Shown: positions 57,730-64,000 of the stretch, piece by piece
How the letters are laid out: every line of letters starts with the position of its first letter
How positions within the stretch are numbered: the first letter of the stretch is position 1
Assembly (NCBI GenBank): GCA_037576215.1
Contig: JBANDB010000012.1
Coordinates: forward strand, 62,001 to 126,000
Length of the DNA stretch: 64,000 nt
Source of the DNA: Armillaria gallica
Taxonomy: Eukaryota; Basidiomycota; Agaricomycetes; Agaricales; Physalacriaceae
Direction: 5' to 3'
Translations under genes and position numbers: made by a program
The notes under the pieces: model-generated
Databases searched by the model: none
Seen by the model: the letters and a program-made list of their open reading frames with translations, nothing else
Told to the model about the DNA's origin: nothing

Positions 57730-60700
57730 TTGTCCACTGATCCCAGGGCTATGACATATGGCCCTGTCGATCTCTCCTCAAATATTGACCATGGCTCTCT
57801 ACCTGGCTTTGCCATTCCTCTCCCCATGTTTCACACAATGCTACTACTTAGTATTTTTCTGCTCTTATCTGTATCGACCGCGTATACTTCTGGGGATGAA
57901 AATGACAGTAATCATCCCCCTTCACCTCCAGAATGGCCTCTGAACCCTGGATGGGGTTCATGGGGGGAGAATTGGGTAACAGGCCTGCTTAGCAGCTCCA
58001 ATGCCTCAAATCATGCTCCTGAAAACCCTGGAACGCCATCGCCATACCTACCAATGTGGGGTACAGTACCAGGACCATTTTTTGGTCAGAATCTCAATGT
58101 GCCACCTCCGATGTTCTATCCTCCAAATTGGGGTGGATACCATTATCCACCACCTCAGCAGCTGTATACCACCGTGCCTTCACAGCACGATGAACCAGTG
58201 TCACTGGCTATAGATGACCCAATGGCTGTCGATGAGTCACTACAAACTGGTCAGACAAATGTCTCTATTAGTGAAGTAAATCATACTGACATGACGATTA
58301 TCTGGGATCCAGAAAATTTGGATTCTCAATCATCTAAGAAGACTAAAGGAAAGGAGAAGACGACTGCAGACGAGGTTTGTGAACAAGAGGAAGAAGAGCA
58401 GCGACATCATGCCCAAGGAAGGCAGAGGACTGTAGAGGAGGCACCGATACCCCCTGAGGTGCTGGCCATTGCCTGCAAGCTACATGAACAGGATTGAGCT
58501 AATGAGCTAGAAGAACAGCTGAAGCAGGCCCACAAATCATTAGCACATGTGTTGGAATGCAACCAATTACTCAAGCATGAGCTGGATCAAGCTAAACAAG
58601 GTACTAAGTGACCTCTCTCGAACCATTGAGACAATAATCAACTGGGAAAATGAGCTAGACAACCATCCCCAGGTTCCGCACCAGCAGAACAGCATCACCC
58701 TCGACACGTTAACACCTCTTGTACTGAGGATGAGTCATTGGAAGGATACTTATCCAACGTGCCAAAGCGTACGCTAGCTGATGCTGAGAAGAGGATGTCA
58801 CAACCTCGAGTTCCCAAGCACCGGAAGAAGGAAAGGAGCAAATTGAAGCAGCTCACCATCCTTCCACAATGACTCCAATATTTAGCTCACTGAGGCAGCC
58901 CTGCTTACTCTAGAGATAGCCGGGTACACCCAACAGTCATATTCAAAGGGCTATCCATCAAGGAATGGTACAAATTCCTCACTGGCACAATGGGGAAGAA
59001 ACCAGTTCACCCTGACGAGAATCAATTGTCCCTCACAATGGCTGGAGATTCCGACTCTGATGACGATGATGCAGAGGATGACCCCAAACCCTGGTATATC
59101 AGGTGAGACCATGAAAATCCTCTCCTGAAGGGTGCTCCAAGCTATAAATGGCAGGAACAAGAAGTCTTTCTTAAGGACAAACAGAAGAAATTTGATGAGT
59201 ATACTCGTAACCGGGCTATGGACAGCTACAACAACACTATGGCTAAATGGGAATTTCAACCCGGTTGCATGCCTTCCTCACTACCGACGGTGTCAATTGA
59301 TGGAAGGATGGAAAGGGATAATGGATTTTGGGGAATGTTAGGCCCCGGCTTCATCTATTCTCACAAGTACAACTTAGTACTTGCAGATTCCAAAGCTAGT
59401 GGTGTGATTCAAGCTGTAGAAAATGGAAAAAGCTTCCAAACACCTCTAGGACTTGACCAATGCCCCAACCCACATGGATTCCCAATGATGGTACACGAGT
59501 TAGGGGACATGGTGCAGGATATATGAAATCGTCAACCTCGATGGCACAACACCTTGCGCCTACTTAGTGAATTCTATAGTATATTGCTGAGTGTATGCCT
59601 CAAATTCAGAGATTTGGCAATGCAGACAGCCATGGTATGCTTTTTCACTGATGAATGGCAGGACATACGACTGCAGTTCGACTCACTCGATGCTCCTGAA
59701 TTCATCCCTCTGCCATCTTTGTGCAAGACCTCTAATCCACATAATGGAAATCATGGCGCAGGATTAGTCCATCCAATTAATGGCACCATTGATGAATGGT
59801 GCCAGTATATTGCTCATCATATGCACCCCGGAGGATGTAGCTCCCTGGCAGGCATCAGTATGGATACTTTGTACCAGGTGAGTATCCCCCATACTTGGGG
59901 ATACTTATTATCTATGGCACTATCACCTGAAAACAAACACTGAGGAGCACAAAGTGCATACTCCCGGTTATTCACTGGTATCATGGCTTGCACACAGTGG
60001 TACTCCCTCCATATAGATGAAATCAACTGATCTCTTGACTCCCTGAAAGTTCAGATCGCTGGATCGAGCAACATTCTCAAACAATTCGAGTGGGATGCAA
60101 ATGGTTGGGATATGGTGGAAGACGATGTGATATATCATCTTGCACTAAATGGTATCACTCATGAAATGGTGGATAGCACCTACCCATACGGGGTAACATT
60201 TATCGACCGAGGATTGTCAACCGACTCAGCTTACGCAGACTTCTATTCTGACATAGATCTTCAATGTCATGTTCTACTTGACGCTTATGGGGTACCAAAT
60301 ATGATTGATGCTCACCAAGGCTGGTAGTATCCTGACATGCAGAATGTCGAGCATATTTGGGTACTATGTCATGTCCAGGAATATGAATTACCTGAGCGTC
60401 GGAACACATCTGGTGACGCCAAGAGATCTGAACATGCTGGGGATAGTATGAACTCAACTCGTACTCTATATGATTGGTTCCATGTGGGGGAATATTATGT
60501 GTACAAATAGCTGGCCGAACAACCTCCACCTGATACCAGTGTGGGGTGTGCTTATGTATCCAATTTGATCTCTCCACTGTTGCTTCCACTGTCTACAATT
60601 GACAAGGATGTGGAGATGAATCCTGGAGTGACGGGTGATACACCTGTCATTGGACCCAGAATTACCCCAGCAGATGTCATGTCTGACCAGGATGGTACCA

Positions 60701-60834
60701 TGGTGGTGACCATTATGGCCAGGTCCTCTGATACAGGCCTTGTACACAGGAATGACCATGTCGGGATTAGTACAGCAAATGTCACCAACACAACCAATTC
60801 CTCTGCAACTCTTGGCATAGATGCTGTGACCTAA
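57730..60834 (+). pseudogene. Ty3-borne third ORF (ORF3), about 1030 codons, unknown function
   Basis: A single reading frame from 57730 to TAA 60832. It is interrupted by about ten TGA codons and two TAG (60325, 60508), with no frameshift. It is downstream of the chromodomain and upstream of the right LTR. An N-terminal hydrophobic segment (FHTMLLLSIFLLLSVSTAY) resembles a signal or membrane anchor. It is followed by a Pro/Trp/Gly/Tyr-rich region ('PMFYPPNWGGYHYPPPQQ'), a charged coiled-coil-like region (58320-58600), then a globular part with 'TRNRAMDSYNNTMAKWEFQP', 'GNGF-like FIYSHKYNLVL', 'TPLGLDQCPNPHGFPMMVHE', 'INGTIDEWCQYIAHHMHPGG' and 'DVIYHLALNGITHEMVD'. I recall a widespread agaricomycete family with this globular part, whose role is not known. 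Confidence 0.7.
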
Positions 60835-60871
60835 TATATCAGATTCCCTTATGGAAATCCTAATGGGGGCA

Positions 60872-61065
60872 TGTAACAGGCTTGGTGACCTAATGAGTAT
60901 TAGGTCACCCTATCTTATCTAATCATTATCTACTACTATAAATTGGGTTGCTATTAGTATTGGTAATGTGTCTTTTGTTCTACTACTATCTTGTACATGT
61001 CATAGTCTACCATATACATTGGTCAACACTACTCAGCATGACGCAAGATACCTGGAACTTTCACA
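60872..61065 (+). repeat. Right LTR of the Ty3 element
   Basis: Begins TGTAACAGG, ends TTTCACA and is preceded by a polypurine-like AATGGGGG. It carries a perfect 11-bp inverted repeat with a 4-nt loop at 60884-60909. Most of the rest matches the split left LTR at about 95 percent by eye. The LTR is short (about 194 bp) for an element of this size. Confidence 0.75.
60884..60909 (+). other. Perfect LTR palindrome (11-bp stem, 4-nt loop)
   Basis: GGTGACCTAAT-GAGT-ATTAGGTCACC. It is absent from the left LTR copy, which is otherwise collinear there. Confidence 0.85.
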
Positions 61066-61340
61066 CATCATCTGCACTGTCATCATCATGTTCCTCAGAT
61101 ATACCAGCTGTGTCACTGAAACCATCATTCAGTGAGAGAACCATAGTAGATAAGGATACCGATGTACCATGCATTACTGTACAGCAGCTCTTGCAGCTCC
61201 GTGCACATGTCTCTTTCCTGTGTAGCTGAAAACCTTTTCCATCACTTGAGTGTATCTAGATAGAGATCATTGTAATTGTTCTTGTATGTCTCAGCAAGAA
61301 AAACACATGTCAAATGTGTTCTGGTCGACCACTCGTCTAT
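61066..61340. other. Intergenic
   Basis: No coding signal recognised between the Ty3 LTR and the DUF6532-like remnant. Confidence 0.4.
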
Positions 61341-63351
61341 TGCGCAATCAATCTAGGATGTCGTAAATGTCAGTATTGAGCTTTGGGAGCATAACATAGA
61401 AGGATATTTGTACCACCAACGCAACCAGAGCAATAGTTTGCAATGGTACCCTCTTCTCCACTGAAAAATAGCTTGTATGAGTGCATTCCCTCTGACTAAA
61501 CCAGTGCAGATTGATCACCATCTGAAATATAGGATTCTGGAACATTGATCCTTTTGTGGTTGGATCCATAGGGTCCTAGTACAGCAGCCAACATTATGAA
61601 AACCAGTCAAATTTCTCATGCAAATGAGCACTCACTGCATACATGAATTGCATGGGGTCATCTTTGCCCTTCAAAGTGTTGACTAGGCCACCATTGGCGG
61701 CTTTTGTGGCTTTGATGTGTTCTTTATTTCGGTTCCATAGCTTCTTGATGTCTTGAAAGCCATAGACGTCCACCAAAAGTGAGCAAACTGTGTCTTTGAG
61801 CTGTCCCCAGACCTGGGAGCCACAATCATGAATCTGTCAAGGCAATCAGATAATATATCAGAGATGACTGGCATAGAACACCTGTACCAAATTTAATTCT
61901 TGTTGTACTGGATCTAACTGTTCTTCAATTCCCAGCTCATCGCATGCGCCATCCTAGGCATCAACAGTCATATCAGTGACCTCCTTCTGGTCATAGCTGT
62001 CTACTGGGAAAGGGTTGTCTCATGTCAGGGCACGCTTGTAGAAGTTGTATGCACATTTGATGATATCCTGACGTTGTTCATTGATGATGTCCTTGATAGT
62101 TTGTGAGTGCTTCTTGCATCGCTTGATTGGTTGATCTGAGTCTTCATTGGTACTATCCTCATGTGTCTTCAATCAAAGTCCCAGTCATTAGCTTAAAAAA
62201 CATTGACAAGCATGATGGACATACACTGCCTTCCTCATTGGCACTACTAGTTGTTCTAGTTCTGGCCCTTTCACCGGTGTTCAAGCTTTTCTTGCATTTG
62301 CATGGAGGGATGTTGACCAATCATAATGTGACCTAATTGTGTTTAGTAGCTGAATTCAAGTTCATAAGACTACACCATACCTTTGAATTGACCACTGTGG
62401 TGGCCTCGTTGTTGAGATCATCTTGAAGCTCAGGGTCTGATGGCATTTCTTCGGTCATGGATCCCCCTTGAATGTCACAGTTGACTGTGGAGCCTAACTT
62501 GGAGAATCATCAGTATATTGGACATACTGTCAATGAAACATACCTGGCATATTGATTGCTGTTGATTGCACTGAAAGGGAGCAATTGCTGGTGCCTTGAA
62601 TCATGTTGGTTTAAATGTACTTGTTGATTTCATCCAGATCAAACATCAATGGCTCCAAGCCTGAGGTGTTGATATAGTCATCATCATAGAAAGAAAGTTG
62701 CCCAGTGGTTGTGTTTGCCAGTGTAGTAGTATGCTGCATTATCAAAGTCATTTCTAAGTCAAAGAAACTTGAACGTAAGGAATCTGACTGAGACTGACTT
62801 AGTACATGGCCAGTGGACTGTGGAGGCTGAGGCATGTGAAAATTCTTGTGCAGGGTAGGGGCCATGGGCATCAGTGGGCACAAAGTCAAATTACTGTTAG
62901 GGAAACCTGAGTTTGAGACAACATTAGATGAGATTGCTAATGGAAGGTGATTCAGATGCTGAATGTTAGGCAGAGGGCCTCGTCTGATAGGTGTCGGTAC
63001 CAATTGTGCTCCCTGTGCTGGCATGGGAAGTGTCACTCCAGAATGTTATAGTTTGGAGTGGTCGAGTTAGACTCTTCAAGTTGACTTGCTGGCAGTGGCA
63101 ATGGTGCTGCAGCTTGTTTTGCGAGAGCATTCCTTTGCCATGCTTGACAAAGGCAATTGCTCTTTGCAAGGTCAGCATCTACATGATATTAGCATGCAAT
63201 CATGAAGAGATGTCAATATTTATGCACTATGTCCTGCTAGAGCTTCAGAATTCTCTTTGCACTCCCTACAACCATGTCCTAATGTTCAAGATTGATTGCT
63301 GTTGAAATCTGCAGTAGAAAGACTGTTCTTGGTGGTTCCTCATTTAGCCAT
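61340..63351 (-). pseudogene. DUF6532-like protein remnant
   Basis: Starts at ATG 63351 (M-A-K, then TGA, then GTTKNSLSTA). It continues through a low-complexity region with 'NALAKQAAAPLPLPASQL' and 'PIRRGPLPNIQHLNHLP', then a longer segment at 62620-63024 ending 'PLMFDLDEINKYI'. The domain-like part spans about 61350-62130: 'CKKHSQTIKDII', 'NPFPVDSYDQKEVTDM', 'VDVYGFQDIKKLWNRNKE', 'FDWFS', 'KGSMFQNPIFQMVINLHWFS' and 'LQTIALVALVVQISFYVML'. This order matches DUF6532 proteins, common and functionally unknown in Agaricomycetes. At least five in-frame stops are present, so it is dead or its exons are mis-seen. Confidence 0.5.
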
Positions 63352-63536
63352 GTTGATAGTGAAGATACAGAAAGATAAGGACTAAAAGCGAAACAATGAA
63401 GGTGAGGGTTGATTGTGAAGAAAAGAAGTTAACACAAGGCTCAATATTGTTTTCAATTTAATTAAACCTGACTTTGCACAAACACCACTCTACCAAAACA
63501 TCATCATTTCCTCTATCCCAAACCGACTCTGCTACT

Positions 63537-64000
63537 ATGGCCATCTGCACCCACTGCCAAACCAACTTTGAGGATGGACACAACGTCTGATGACACCAGT
63601 CACAAGCTCCCTACTGTCAAAAGAAAATGTTGGCCACATTCCAGGAACATCTAAAAAACCATTGTATTTGCCGCCACTTCACTGTGATGGATCAAAAAGG
63701 TAATGCCAGTGCAGGTACATCAACAGCCTTGGAGGAACAGATGCATGCTGACTCCTTGGAAATCATGGATGCAGGTCTGGCCAGTGAGAGTCTTGATTTG
63801 GAAATAGGCATGATGGCCTCATTCAATTCTATGGATGAATCATCCAGTCTTGATAAGGAATTGGATCAGCCTGCAAGAGTACCAGCCATAGTCAACATTC
63901 TGGATGAAGAAACACTATGTCAATGGTACAAGCATGATTTTCTGGCAGAGAAGCAAGCAGGAATACCGTATAGCCAAGGCAAAACATGATTCAAAAAAAT
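63537..64000 (+). pseudogene. Plavaka-type transposase, N-terminus, cut by window end
   Basis: From ATG 63537 the frame encodes a C-x2-C...H...C module ('MAICTHCQTNF', 'HQSQAPYCQKK'), a Ser/Asp/Glu-rich linker, and at the end 'AGIPYSQGKT' followed by TGA and 'FKK'. Plavaka-family transposases I recall have the same layout, with '(A)GI/P...G..T-R-F' here, so the final stop sits at an Arg position. Two adjacent TGA codons at 63588-63593 lie in the N-terminal zinc module where relatives have basic residues. The catalytic domain lies beyond the window. Confidence 0.65.

Larger units (their letters stand above)
44581..61065 (+). mobile_element. Large Ty3/gypsy chromodomain retrotransposon with an extra ORF3 and two nested insertions
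   Basis: Direct repeats at 44581-44677 plus 46488-46552 (left, split) and 60872-61065 (right) are the LTRs. The right LTR starts TG and ends CA and is preceded by a purine-rich AATGGGGG. Order inside: gag, zinc knuckle, protease, RT, RNase H, integrase, chromodomain, ORF3. Without the insertions at 44678-46487 and 48985-51687, the element would be about 12 kb. Every coding section carries multiple TGA codons, so it is long dead. Confidence 0.85.

Noticed and set aside
44581..61065. Classical RIP of the Ty3 element
   Set aside because: RIP acts preferentially on CpA and would give many TAA/TAG stops from CAA/CAG. Here pol has only TGA stops, and CAA/CAG codons survive in large numbers.
19352..64000. 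UGA recoded as an amino acid (alternative code or readthrough) in the elements
   Set aside because: Non-TGA stops (TAG 42577, TAA 47098 and others), frameshifts (40550, 52610, 52690) and loss of catalytic residues show ordinary decay. Missense CpG-type changes at other Arg codons explain the TGA bias without recoding. UGA is also used as the terminal stop of the viroplasmin-like gene.

Overview
The window reads as a gene-poor, transposon-dense stretch of an Agaricomycete (mushroom-forming basidiomycete) nuclear genome. Evidence is the combination of short introns (about 46-63 bp with GT...CTNAC/CTAAC...AG), a CxC2-type KDZ transposase, a DIRS-like element with reverse transcriptase plus tyrosine recombinase, a Helitron, a chromodomain Ty3 element, the start of a Plavaka-type transposase and a DUF6532-like remnant. 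All family assignments are from memory of the protein families; no search was run.

Layout. Positions 1-26.5 kb (resuming briefly at 39.27-39.52 kb) are a tandem array of a long, diverged host-like repeat. Unit 1 (about 1.9-9.67 kb) and unit 3 (12.94-19.35 kb) each carry one copy of a multi-spanning membrane protein gene on the minus strand; units 2 and 4 lack it. The copy at 13743-15320 looks intact, the copy at 2697-4266 is a pseudogene. Because the units are paralogous, one copy often shows the empty site of an insertion in another. This exposes a 98-bp MITE (5037-5134), a 5.6-kb DIRS-like element (19352-24945) and a 12.76-kb block (26499-39259) flanked by a 7-bp direct repeat. That block holds a KDZ transposase, five further genes or gene remnants and a 1.06-kb array of 16 ACTAGT palindromes. 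I read it as one large KDZ element with cargo.

39.5-44.43 kb is a degenerate Helitron Rep/helicase gene. 44.58-61.07 kb is a very large Ty3/gypsy element: 192-bp LTR, gag, protease, RT, RNase H, integrase, chromodomain, then a third ORF of about 1030 codons. Its left LTR is split by a 1.8-kb insertion that carries a six-unit tRNA T-arm-like tandem repeat, and its gag is split by a 2.7-kb insertion. 61.3-63.35 kb (minus) is a DUF6532-like remnant and 63.54 kb to the end is the N-terminus of a Plavaka-type transposase.

The unifying signal is how the elements decay. Nearly all in-frame stops are TGA, usually where the family has arginine, and surviving arginine positions are often Cys, Trp, His or Gln. 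This is what C-to-T deamination of methylated CpG inside CGN arginine codons produces, and it differs from CpA-directed RIP. No classical RNA genes, CRISPR arrays or complete host housekeeping genes were recognised.
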